Below are positions 1 through 10,333 of a DNA stretch of 15,602 nucleotides, in pieces; the stretch's first letter is position 1, and each line of letters opens with the position of its first letter. Under the pieces are notes generated by a model that was not told the DNA's origin, did not search any database, and saw only the letters and a program-made list of their open reading frames with translations. This DNA is from Myxococcales bacterium (GTDB taxonomy: Bacteria > Myxococcota > Bradymonadia > UBA7976 > UBA1532), in assembly GCA_020430675.1 (NCBI GenBank), contig JAGQJJ010000020.1, positions 1-15,602 on the forward strand, read 5' to 3'. Position numbers and translations under genes: made by a program.

Positions 1-1238
1 TTGGCTTCGGCGCACTCGAAGAACTCGGGGCAGCTCTCGGCCGCGCCACATGGGAATTGCAGTCGCAGGCGGTCGGCACCATCGCCCCCGCGGCCAAGCT
101 GATCGAAGCAGGTCGTCAGGCAGCCCTGGCGGTCCTGGCCCGCGGGCAGGGCGCCGCACAGGTCACGCGCTTCGCACAGCTCCGCGCAGCTTGGGCCCAC
201 CGGCCCGCCGCCGCCGTCGAAGCAGTTGAAGACCTGCTCGGGATCGGCCGGACATTCGTCGCGCAGCAGGTTCACCACGCACTCCGCGAAGCCGGGCTGC
301 TCGCGGCCGAAGTCCCACAGGTCATCGCACGGACCGAAGAAGCGGTTGAGCGCGCAGCCATCCCAGAGCCGGCAGAACGTGTCGTGATCAGCCACGACCG
401 GCTCTGCGGCCGGGTTGAGGCAGGCGTCGATGCGCGCGCAATCCATGCCCGCCAGCGAGACGCATTGCGTGCGCTGTTCACTGCGGCGCCGGCGCAGCGC
501 ATCTTCGTCGAAGCTCTCGCCGACGCAGCCTTGCAGGCAGCCGTCGGGGCGGACCAGGTTGCACTCGACACTGACCGCGCAACGTCGATCGCACCGCGTG
601 TAGACCTGCTCGCCCAGGCAGGACCAGAACCGGTCCGCATGGCAGGCGCCGTCGATGAGGGGCTCGCCGCACGAGGAGAAGAGCGCATCGTCGCCGTTGC
701 GCGCGGCGCACTCGGCCTCGCAGTCGGGGAAGGGCACTTCGACGCCGCAGTCGGCGACCGCCGCGCAGGTCTCGGCGCATTCGAGGGGCGGTGGCGCGGG
801 CAGGCGGCAGAGTTGGATCAGGTTGCAGTTGCGCTCGAGCGAGAGGCACTCGAACCACGTCGTCGGCGGCGACCGGCGGGACGATCGAGCGCAGGCGTCA
901 AGGCAGGCCTGCTCGTCGCCGAAGATGTCGAAGCGCTCGCAGGCCGCGACCCGATTGCAGGCGTCTTCGCAGCTCTCAATATGCAGCGGTGGCGCCATGT
1001 CGACCGGCGCGGCGTCGACCTCGGCGTCGACCAAGGCGTCGGGCCCTCGGTCGCCCGGTCCCTCATCGGGCGCGGCATCGGGCGCGGCGTCGCGGCCGGC
1101 GTCATCGACCGCGCCGTCGCGTCGCGTGGCGTCGACGCCGCGGTCGACCGGGGGATTGTCCCCACCGCCCCCGTCGTCGCAGCCGGCGATCGCCCAGACC
1201 CAACACAGGCACAACGCCCAACCCCAGCGCATACGCAT
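1..1238 (-). CDS. Cysteine-rich lipoprotein with five tandem Cys modules (partial, C-terminus missing)
   Basis: The frame is open from ATG 1238 through the left edge (412 codons seen), so the C-terminus is missing. Residues 1-20 form a lipoprotein signal with lipobox AIAGC (Cys20), followed by Asp-Asp and an Asp/Ala/Pro-rich linker to about residue 70, a layout common in Myxococcota/Bradymonadota surface lipoproteins. The rest is built from five modules with the rough pattern C-x3-C-x5-C-x7to11-C-x3-C-x12to20-C-x5to8-C-x5to9-C. The fourth module lacks the first and fifth Cys. It is probably an envelope-anchored, disulfide-rich protein; no catalytic motif is visible and the function is unknown. 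A second in-frame ATG lies at 1232. The start at 1238 has only a weak GA/GG-rich ribosome site. High GC leaves long open frames on the opposite strand, but the signal peptide and regular Cys spacing mark this strand as coding. Confidence 0.82.
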   Translation of the reverse strand, partial: MRMRWGWALCLCWVWAIAGCDDGGGGDNPPVDRGVDATRRDGAVDDAGRDAAPDAAPDEGPGDRGPDALVDAEVDAAPVDMAPPLHIESCEDACNRVAACERFDIFGDEQACLDACARSSRRSPPTTWFECLSLERNCNLIQLCRLPAPPPLECAETCAAVADCGVEVPFPDCEAECAARNGDDALFSSCGEPLIDGACHADRFWSCLGEQVYTRCDRRCAVSVECNLVRPDGCLQGCVGESFDEDALRRRRSEQRTQCVSLAGMDCARIDACLNPAAEPVVADHDTFCRLWDGCALNRFFGPCDDLWDFGREQPGFAECVVNLLRDECPADPEQVFNCFDGGGGPVGPSCAELCEARDLCGALPAGQDRQGCLTTCFDQLGRGGDGADRLRLQFPCGAAESCPEFFECAEA

Positions 1239-1341
1239 ATCCGCCTCGCTTCGCGTCTCCGAAAAATCGCGGTCGCGGGCGCCGCGATCACCGCCTGGCG
1301 CCCACCAATGCCAGAAGGGCTGCTTATCACGACTCGCGGGG

Positions 1342-1368
1342 TTGATGCGCCGGTCTTCGTGCTACCCT
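1342..1368 (+). promoter_or_regulatory. Possible promoter of the discoidin-like gene
   Basis: TTGATG (1342-1347) and TACCCT (1363-1368) are separated by 15 bp, about 33 bp before the ATG at 1402. The spacer is short and the -10 box matches only three consensus positions, so this is weak. The remainder of the 163-bp divergent gap to the lipoprotein gene shows nothing clearer on either strand. Confidence 0.25.
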
Positions 1369-1401
1369 GGCGCCGCATCGCGGTCACCGGAGGGGGCGCC
1401 A

Positions 1402-2109
1402 ATGCCGACGATTCGTGGTCTGCTCGTCTGCCTGCTCATCGGCCTCGCGCCGGCGTTTGCGTCCGCCGAAAAGACCCTGCAAACGGCCCAGGCGGCGCCG
1501 CCCTGGGCGCCGGCCAAAGCGACGGGCGCGCCGGATGTGCCGCAGCCCGGCGACCATGGCAACGCCTGGGCCTCGTTGTCGGCCGACGCCGGCGCCGAAT
1601 GGCTGCGGCTGGAGTTCGCCGAGCCGGCGCCCATCGCCGAGGTGCGCGTGCACCAGAACCTCAACCCGGGCGCCATCGTGCGCATCACCGCCGAGACCGA
1701 GAAGGGCGAGCTCGAGATCTGGTCGACCGCCGGCGCGATCGACGCGCGACCCGTGCTGACGGCCAAGGCGCGGACGCGCGTCGAGGCCAAGGCGGTGACC
1801 CTGCACTTCGACACGACGCGGGTCGCCGGCTGGAACGAGGTCGACGCGGTCGAACTCGTCAGCACCGACGGTCGGCGGCAATGGGCGATGGCCGCCACCG
1901 CGAGCAGCACCTATGCCTCGGCCGGCGGCGCGGTCGTCCAGGATGCCTACGCTTCACTCATCGGCCGCGACGTGCGTGTCCGGGTCGACGGCGAGTCGAT
2001 CTCGGGCCGCCTGGTCGCCGCTGACAGCGACACGCTGCAACTCGCCGACGGCAGCCGCAACGTGCTCATCGCGCGGATGCGGATCAGCTACCTGGAGTGG
2101 CGCGACTGA
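1402..2109 (+). CDS. Exported discoidin-like protein with C-terminal LSm-like segment
   Basis: The product is 235 aa. ATG 1402 follows a strong ribosome site, GGAGGGGG at 1389-1396, 5 nt upstream. Residues 1-22 are a Sec signal peptide ending in ASA. Residues 35-155 contain ATGAPD, AWASLS, EWLRLEF and VHQNLNPG, a set of motifs seen in exported discoidin-like (F5/8 type C-like) beta-sandwich domains that often bind carbohydrate or surfaces. Residues 184-231 ([42 protein letters not shown]) have the strand and Gly/Asp pattern of an LSm/SH3-like small barrel. The protein is probably periplasmic or surface-located. Its 3' end overlaps the convergent SprT-like gene by 26 bp. Family membership rests on motif recall, and the ligand is unknown. 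Confidence 0.8.
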   Translation: MPTIRGLLVCLLIGLAPAFASAEKTLQTAQAAPPWAPAKATGAPDVPQPGDHGNAWASLSADAGAEWLRLEFAEPAPIAEVRVHQNLNPGAIVRITAETEKGELEIWSTAGAIDARPVLTAKARTRVEAKAVTLHFDTTRVAGWNEVDAVELVSTDGRRQWAMAATASSTYASAGGAVVQDAYASLIGRDVRVRVDGESISGRLVAADSDTLQLADGSRNVLIARMRISYLEWRD

Positions 2110-2860
2110 GCGCTTCGAGCGGCACGTAGTACTTCTCGTAGCACCCGCCATCGCTGTAGCGCCGCCCGCGGGTACTCTCGACCAGCACCGTCGCCCGCTT
2201 GGTGATGCGGTTGACCCGCCCGCGCAGTCGCTGGCCCTCAAACTGAAAGTCGACCACGTCACCGACCCCGATGCCGTGATCAAGGTGCGCCCGTTCGCGG
2301 GGCGTGATCAAGCGATGGGTCGCTTCGGTGTGCCCGAACAGGTCATGGGCCAGTTGCGCAAATCGCGAAGCGTTGCAGTTCGACTCGCCAAAGACGAGGT
2401 ACTCGCAGAGGTGCAGGAGCTCGTGCTCGAAGATGCGCAGCAGCGCGTCGAGCCGGTCATTGCAGAGGCGCCCAACCACGGTGATCGGCCGCGGATCGTC
2501 GCAAAACGTGCCGAAGAGAAGCGGCGCCGACAGGCTGATCTCGAAGCGTTGTTCCACTTTGCCGAACGTGCGCCGCAGCCCGCGCCGGGTCAGCCCGCCA
2601 GCCCGGGTCATGCGCGCAGAGACGCGCAGGTCGAGCGGTCCACCGCGCGGGCTGGCCAGCGTCGTCTGCAGCGCGCCGCCAAAAACCTCGGCGTCGTAGC
2701 GCTGAAAGACATAGGTCAGATCCGCTGGAGTCAGGCGTGCAAAATCGGGTCGCCGCAGATTCGGGCTCTCGGCGAGCACACGACGCCGCAGGGCCGCCTC
2801 GCGCGCTGCCCGCGCCGCCGGATCCGGCCTGACATTGAGCAGCAGAGTGCGAAGCTGCAC
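2084..2860 (-). CDS. SprT-like zinc metalloprotease with C-terminal small beta domain
   Basis: The product is 258 aa. GTG 2860 is chosen because AGGAGA (2874-2869) lies 8 nt upstream and the residues before it do not look coding. Residues 43-115 ([20 protein letters not shown] and following) match the N-terminal fold of SprT-like proteins. HELLH at 146-150 is the HExxH zinc site with catalytic Glu147; His172 or His177 in HDLFGH is the likely third ligand. Residues 198-250 form a small basic beta domain ([40 protein letters not shown]) in the place where canonical SprT-family proteins carry a zinc-finger or other accessory domain. Spartan-type relatives degrade DNA-protein crosslinks, but that role here is inference. 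The gene is divergent from guaB and overlaps the discoidin-like gene at its 3' end. Confidence 0.85.
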   Translation of the reverse strand: MQLRTLLLNVRPDPAARAAREAALRRRVLAESPNLRRPDFARLTPADLTYVFQRYDAEVFGGALQTTLASPRGGPLDLRVSARMTRAGGLTRRGLRRTFGKVEQRFEISLSAPLLFGTFCDDPRPITVVGRLCNDRLDALLRIFEHELLHLCEYLVFGESNCNASRFAQLAHDLFGHTEATHRLITPRERAHLDHGIGVGDVVDFQFEGQRLRGRVNRITKRATVLVESTRGRRYSDGGCYEKYYVPLEALSRATPGS

Positions 2861-2882
2861 CGATCGGGTCTCCTGCGGCGAG

Positions 2883-2933
2883 CGATTCACGGGGTGCCAG
2901 CGCCGCCTTGATGCGCCTTGGCCCCGTGAATCG
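2883..2933. repeat. Perfect 12-bp inverted repeat upstream of the SprT-like gene
   Basis: CGATTCACGGGG (2883-2894) and its exact reverse complement CCCCGTGAATCG (2922-2933) are separated by 27 bp, in the 199-bp gap between the SprT-like start (2860) and the guaB start (3060). The right arm overlaps a weak -10 candidate for the SprT-like gene. No U-tract follows, so a terminator is unlikely. An operator, or a hairpin in the SprT-like leader, fits better. Confidence 0.6.
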
Positions 2934-2958
2934 TGAACGGGCCGGGCGTGAGGGTCAA
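2930..2958 (-). promoter_or_regulatory. Weak candidate promoter of the SprT-like gene
   Basis: On the minus strand TTGACC (2958-2953) is followed after 17 bp by CACGAT (2935-2930), which matches the -10 consensus at only three positions. It would give a leader of about 65 nt containing the left arm of the inverted repeat. Confidence 0.22.
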
Positions 2959-2989
2959 CGGAGAGTTGACGTTGATCGACCTCGGCCCG

Positions 2990-6079
<3,090 letters not shown>

Positions 6080-6826
6080 CCGCGCGGCATGGCTGCTCGC
6101 CGTCGCGCTGCTGCTCGTCGGCGCCGCCCCGGTCGAGACCATCACCGATGACGGCCGCATTGACTGGACGAATCGCATGATCCGCGTCCAGGGCGTGGGC
6201 ACGCCGCGGGTGCTCTCGCCGACCGGCGGCGTGACCGCCCACGACGCATACGAAGAGGCCCGCGCCGACGCCGAGCGCCGGTTGGGACGCCTGCTCGCGC
6301 GGCTTCCCGTCGATGCCCAACGCCGGCTCGCCGAGCTCAAGGCGCTCGACGGGCAGCGCGAGGCCGCGGCCAAGGCCTATGTCAGCACCGCTGCCAGGCA
6401 TTTCAGCGACGGCACGGTGCACCTGCCCGCCGAGATCCCATTCGCGTGGGTGGCCGCCTCATGGCCCGACACGGGCCCGGCCGCCATCAGCCCGGGTGTC
6501 GCCGATGATGGGCCGACTGGTCTCTTGATTCGCGTTGACGGCGCGGTCGCGCCAGCGGTGCGCCTCCGCTTCGTGGGCCCAAGCGAACGCAGCATCACCG
6601 CCGGCGTCGCGGGCGACGCGGTCGGCGCGGCGGGCGTGATCTGGACCCACGACGAAGCGGAGGCCATCGCTTCACCGTTGATCGGCCCGCGCCCCAAGGT
6701 GATCCGGGCCAAGAGCGCCGGGCCCGCGGCGCCCGGCACGCTGCGCATCGCTGAAGACGCGGCGTGGCTGCTCGACGCCCGGGTGCCGGGCGGCGTTGCG
6801 GTGGTGCTGCCGGCCGAAGGCAAGCC

Positions 6827-7150
6827 GTGAAGCGCACCGCGCTGATCGGGCTGGCTCTCGTCGCGTCGGCGTGCGGCGGCGGCGTCGTGCAGCGGGTAGG
6901 GGACTTGCCGCCCCCACCGCCCGACGCCGGGCTCATCCAGATCGTCTGCGACCCGCCCGACGCGGACGTCTACATCGACGGCCATTACCGCGGACAGCTC
7001 GGTGGCTATCGCGAGGGCGTCATCCGCCTGCCGCGCGGCCATCGCCGACTTTCGCTGCAGAAGCCCGGCTTCTATGCGTGGTACGGCGAGCTCGACGCGG
7101 CCGACACAACGCTGCGTTTCGAGGTGCGGCTCGTGCGCGAGGTCCGGTAG
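6827..7150 (+). CDS. Small PEGA-domain lipoprotein
   Basis: The product is 107 aa. GTG 6827 overlaps the previous stop as GTGA. Residues 1-16 are a lipoprotein signal with lipobox ASAC (Cys16). After a Gly- and Pro-rich linker comes one PEGA domain at about 37-105: IVCDPPDADVYIDGHYRGQL, LPRGHRRLSLQKPGFYAW and closing strand TLRFEVRLV. PEGA domains are small beta modules of surface and periplasmic proteins, often considered ligand- or cell-wall-associated. It is a whole protein rather than a fragment, since the signal and the domain are both complete. Coupling to the LPP20-like gene suggests they act together in the envelope. Confidence 0.83.
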   Translation: MKRTALIGLALVASACGGGVVQRVGDLPPPPPDAGLIQIVCDPPDADVYIDGHYRGQLGGYREGVIRLPRGHRRLSLQKPGFYAWYGELDAADTTLRFEVRLVREVR

Positions 7151-7182
7151 CCGCCCGTGAACTGGCCTCAAAACCCGGGCGG
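7151..7182. repeat. Inverted repeat after the guaBA-lipoprotein run
   Basis: CCGCCCG (7151-7157), immediately after the PEGA stop, pairs with CGGGCGG (7176-7182) across 18 nt. No U-tract follows, so it could be a weak terminator or a folded leader element. It abuts the candidate -10 of the next gene. Confidence 0.35.
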
Positions 7183-7185
7183 GAA

Positions 7186-7191
7186 TAGAAT
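7186..7191 (+). promoter_or_regulatory. Candidate -10 box for the DUF4388 gene pair
   Basis: TAGAAT (five of six matches) lies 36 bp before GTG 7228. No good -35 box is found at 16-18 bp upstream, so this could be activator-dependent or coincidental. GAAGG at 7212-7216 is a ribosome site 11 nt before the start. Confidence 0.35.
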
Positions 7192-7227
7192 GGCGCGACG
7201 AATCGACCAGCGAAGGCAACAACGTCG

Positions 7228-8961
7228 GTGAGCAGCGGCCCGCTCGAACCCCTCAAGCTGTTCAAGGTCTTCCGCAGCATGCTCGAGCGGCGCACGACCG
7301 GTGTCCTCACGGTCACCGCCGGGCAGGTCGTCAAGAAGGCGCGCATCGTCCAGGGCCAGGCCACGCAGGTCGCTTCCAACCGCCCCGAAGAGAGTCTCGC
7401 GCGCGCGCTGGTCGAAGAGGGCCTGATCTCATCGACCGAGCGCATCGAACTTGAGCGCGAGCGCCAGAATCTGCGGCAGTCTCTGGAAGCGCTGGTCATT
7501 GAACGCGGCCTCGTCGCGGCGCCGCGGCTCTATGCCATCGAGAACCGCCTGGCGCGCGCGCGCCTGCTTGAGATCTTCGGGTGGGGCGAGGGCACGTTTA
7601 CCTTCGAGAACACGCCGGTGCGCCCCGATCCGGCGCGGCCGCCGATCGACACCATCGAGCTCTTGCTCGACGCCGCCGCCCAGTCCTTGGCGCCCGCGGT
7701 CGCCGATCGCTTCTTGTCCGGCTTTCGCGGCCAGCGCCTGCACCCGTCGGACTGGGCGGCCCGCTACGCATCCTTTCACGACACGCTCTTCCCGCCGCCG
7801 AACCTGCGCGGCATGCTGACGCAGCCGATGGCGGTCGAAGACGTCGCCCGCATGCCTGGCGATCGCACCCGCAATCTGCGCGAGGCCACCGCGCTCATCC
7901 TGGCCGGCCTCGCCAACCTGCAATGGGGGCCCGAAGCCGCGCGTCCGGTCGAAGCCGCGCGGCCAGCAGCGCCACCGCCCGCGCCCTCTCGAACGCCGCC
8001 GACCATGGCTGATGCCGCCCGGCCGGTGCGTCCGCCGCCCGCGGCACCGAGCCCGCCGCCGGCGCGTCCGCTGGCGCGCGACCCGCAACAGCCGCGAGGC
8101 CGCCCCGTACGCCTTCAAGCCAGCGCACCGCCCGGGGCCGCGTCGCCCGCCAGCGTGCGCGCGCTGCCTGCCGATCTGCCGGCCAAGATCCGCGAAACGC
8201 TCGATCAGGCAGAGCTTCTGGTCAGCAGCATGGCCGGCAAATCGCACTACGAAGTGCTTGGCATCGCGACCAACGCCGACGAACAGGCGATCCGCACCGC
8301 CTTCAAGCGGTTCGCCCGCGAGTATCACGCCGACCGCTTCTCGCGTTATGGGCTCGACAAGGAGGCGCTCGCCGCCGTACAGAAGGTATTCATCGCCATC
8401 AACCGGGCGCACGAAGTCCTCACCGACACCGCCGCGCGCACCGAATACGATCTGACCCTGGAGATGAAGGCCAAGGGTCACTCGATGGCGACGGCGGCGG
8501 AGGGGGGAGGCCCGGCCATCGATCGGGTCTTCCGCGCAGAGAAGATGATCAAGGACGGCGCCACACTGCTCAGCCGTGGCGACTCCGAGGCAGCGATCGA
8601 GCGCTTCAAACAAGCGCTCGCCGTGGTCCCAGACGACCCGGTCGGCCAGGCGGGGCTGGCGTTTGCCGAATGCCTCCTCGCGCAGACGCGCGGCGGTGGG
8701 CAGGTGATCCTGCAGCGCACGAAGGAGAAGTTGGAGGCCTTGACCGCCAACGTCGACAACCGCGAAGAGCCGTTCTTGTATCTCGGCCGCATCTATCGCG
8801 CGCTCGGCGAGAACGACAAAGCGATCGCCGTGCTGGAGCAGGCCGTGCGCATCAACCCCCATTTTGCCGAGGCGGGCAGCGAACTGCGCCACGCCAAGCG
8901 CAAGGTCGAGCAGACCCGCACCGGAAAGATCGCCGGCCTGTTCGGTCGGCGGAAGAAGTGA
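7228..8961 (+). CDS. DUF4388 (PATAN) - DnaJ-like - TPR protein
   Basis: The product is 577 aa from GTG 7228. Residues 8-150 are a DUF4388/PATAN domain (LFKVFRSMLERRTTGVLTV, LARALVEEGLIS, ARLLEIFGWGEGTFTFEN), a module of cyanobacterial PatA-type and deltaproteobacterial regulatory proteins. Residues 239-310 are a Pro/Ala/Arg-rich linker. Residues 338-410 are a J-like domain (SHYEVLGIATNADEQAIRTA, FIAINRAHEVLTD, RTEYD). The canonical HPD tripeptide is HAD at 367-369, so Hsp70 stimulation is doubtful. Two or more TPRs follow at about 436-480 and 515-550. No membrane segment or signal is seen; it is probably a cytoplasmic scaffold or regulator. The stop overlaps the ATG of the next gene by one base, and that gene also encodes a DUF4388 protein. 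Confidence 0.88.
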   Translation: MSSGPLEPLKLFKVFRSMLERRTTGVLTVTAGQVVKKARIVQGQATQVASNRPEESLARALVEEGLISSTERIELERERQNLRQSLEALVIERGLVAAPRLYAIENRLARARLLEIFGWGEGTFTFENTPVRPDPARPPIDTIELLLDAAAQSLAPAVADRFLSGFRGQRLHPSDWAARYASFHDTLFPPPNLRGMLTQPMAVEDVARMPGDRTRNLREATALILAGLANLQWGPEAARPVEAARPAAPPPAPSRTPPTMADAARPVRPPPAAPSPPPARPLARDPQQPRGRPVRLQASAPPGAASPASVRALPADLPAKIRETLDQAELLVSSMAGKSHYEVLGIATNADEQAIRTAFKRFAREYHADRFSRYGLDKEALAAVQKVFIAINRAHEVLTDTAARTEYDLTLEMKAKGHSMATAAEGGGPAIDRVFRAEKMIKDGATLLSRGDSEAAIERFKQALAVVPDDPVGQAGLAFAECLLAQTRGGGQVILQRTKEKLEALTANVDNREEPFLYLGRIYRALGENDKAIAVLEQAVRINPHFAEAGSELRHAKRKVEQTRTGKIAGLFGRRKK

Positions 8962-10250
8962 TGAGCCGACGCGACGACAAGAAGGGCTATCTGCAGATCG
9001 ACGAGACGGGGCGCATCTACGTGCTCGGCTCGGGGCTGCGCAAGACGCTCGGCGAGATGGCCGGCTACTACACCCATCTGCCGTCCGACGCTTCGCTGCT
9101 GCACTTCCAGCGCGCCCAAAGCGTGCCCACATACGACGAGTTTCGCGATCCCATCATCCTGCAGGGCGACATCGCCGCCATGGGCTCGACGGTCGAGGTC
9201 ATCAACTTCGTGACCTCGTCCCAGCTCTCCGGCAACCTGGTCTTCGTCTCCGACGACATTCGCAAGTGCCTGTATTTCAAGAACGGTGAGGTGCGTGGCG
9301 CCGCCTCGAACCGCGCCGAAGATCGGCTCGGCGAGGTCATGTATCGCTTCGGCGCCCTGACGCGCGAGGCGCTTGACGCCGCGCTCGAAGAGTGCCGCCG
9401 CATCCGTCGCCCATTCGGCAATTTCCTGCTCGATCGCGGCATCATCGCCCAGACCGACCTGTACAAGTTCGTGCGCAAGCAGGTCGAAGAGACGTTCTAC
9501 TCGGTGCTGCTCATCGCCGAGGGCGACTTCTACCTGACCCGCTTCGACGTCGACTCGCTGCCCAGCCCGCTCTCGCTCAACGCCCAGACCTTGCTCATGG
9601 AAGGCCTGCGGCGCATGGACGAGATGACCTATTTCCGCCAGCAGATCCCCGACTTGTCGACGCGCATCGCGATCGGACGCAACGAACCCTCGCTGCGCAG
9701 CGCGCTGAGCGACAAGGAGCAAGTGCTGCTCAGCGCGCTCGAACAGCCGCTCTCGGTCCGCGACCTGATCAATTCGTGCCGGTTTGGCGAGTTCGACACC
9801 ACCAAGCAGCTCTTCCACTTGCTGCAGGCTGGCTATGTGCAGGTGCTCGAACCCGAGGGAGACGATCTGTCGCTCGATGGCGATCCGCAAGCCAGCGAAA
9901 CCGCGACGATGATCGACACCTTCAACTCGGTCTTCCAGCGCATCTACCAGGCCATCGCGCGCCATGGCCGCCAGGACGCCCTCGAACAGGGGCTTGAGAC
10001 GTTCTTGCAGTTCTACGGCTTCGTCGAGCTGTTTCAGGGGGTGACCTTCGACTCCCGTGGTCGTCTCGACAAAGCCCAGATGCTCCAGAACCTGGGCACG
10101 CATCCCGCCGACACCCGCGAGGGTTTGCTCTCGCAAGCGCTCAACGAGCTGCTGTTCTTCGAGATGTTCGCCGCTCGCGAATGGCTTGAGCGCGACGAGC
10201 AGCAAGAGTTGCAGAAGATCATCAACCAACTGTTCATCGACATCGGCTGA
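8961..10250 (+). CDS. DUF4388 (PATAN) domain protein, partner of the DnaJ-like protein
   Basis: The product is 429 aa; ATG 8961 shares a base with the preceding stop. The N-terminal 70 residues are unfamiliar (KKGYLQIDETGRIYVLGSG). Residues 70-225 are a DUF4388 domain: DIAAMGSTVEVINFVTSSQL, GNLVFVSDDIRKCLYFKNGE, EDRLGEVMYRFGALT, FGNFLLDRGII, VEETFYSVLLIAEGDFYL. Residues 248-300 (LSDKEQVLLSALEQPLSVRD, FDTTKQLFHLLQAGYVQVLE) resemble the winged-helix-like segment that commonly follows DUF4388. A helical C-terminus (315-429) is of unknown type. No signal peptide or membrane helix is seen. Two adjacent, translationally coupled DUF4388 proteins suggest a complex or a signalling pair; the output is unknown. 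Confidence 0.85.
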   Translation: MSRRDDKKGYLQIDETGRIYVLGSGLRKTLGEMAGYYTHLPSDASLLHFQRAQSVPTYDEFRDPIILQGDIAAMGSTVEVINFVTSSQLSGNLVFVSDDIRKCLYFKNGEVRGAASNRAEDRLGEVMYRFGALTREALDAALEECRRIRRPFGNFLLDRGIIAQTDLYKFVRKQVEETFYSVLLIAEGDFYLTRFDVDSLPSPLSLNAQTLLMEGLRRMDEMTYFRQQIPDLSTRIAIGRNEPSLRSALSDKEQVLLSALEQPLSVRDLINSCRFGEFDTTKQLFHLLQAGYVQVLEPEGDDLSLDGDPQASETATMIDTFNSVFQRIYQAIARHGRQDALEQGLETFLQFYGFVELFQGVTFDSRGRLDKAQMLQNLGTHPADTREGLLSQALNELLFFEMFAAREWLERDEQQELQKIINQLFIDIG

Positions 10251-10267
10251 CCGAAAAGTGTCGCGGG

Positions 10268-10281
10268 CGCAAGGACTTGCG
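10268..10281. repeat. Short hairpin after the DUF4388 pair
   Basis: CGCAAG (10268-10273) pairs with CTTGCG (10276-10281), a compact hairpin 18 nt after the stop. There is no clear U-tract, so a terminator role is only possible. Confidence 0.28.
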
Positions 10282-10317
10282 ATCTCCGTCCCCCCTCGGC
10301 CCGTCATTCATTTGTCG

Positions 10318-10333
10318 CACAATGTACATTATG
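10318..10333. promoter_or_regulatory. AT-rich palindrome at the pgi/pmi start
   Basis: AATGTACATT (10321-10330) is a perfect 10-bp palindrome, extendable to 16 bp (10318-10333) with one mismatched pair. It covers both candidate ATG codons in an otherwise GC-rich region and could be an operator or simply part of the start region. Confidence 0.3.

Noticed and set aside
1020..1160. Short GTCGAC/GCCGCG-rich near-repeats in the lipoprotein gene
   Set aside because: They encode the Asp/Ala/Val linker and reflect codon bias in a low-complexity region, not a DNA repeat array.
57..2024. 655-codon open frame on the plus strand
   Set aside because: It lies antisense to the Cys-rich lipoprotein and then out of frame with the discoidin-like gene; its product is low-complexity Ala/Arg sequence with no domain, as expected from GC-rich shadows.
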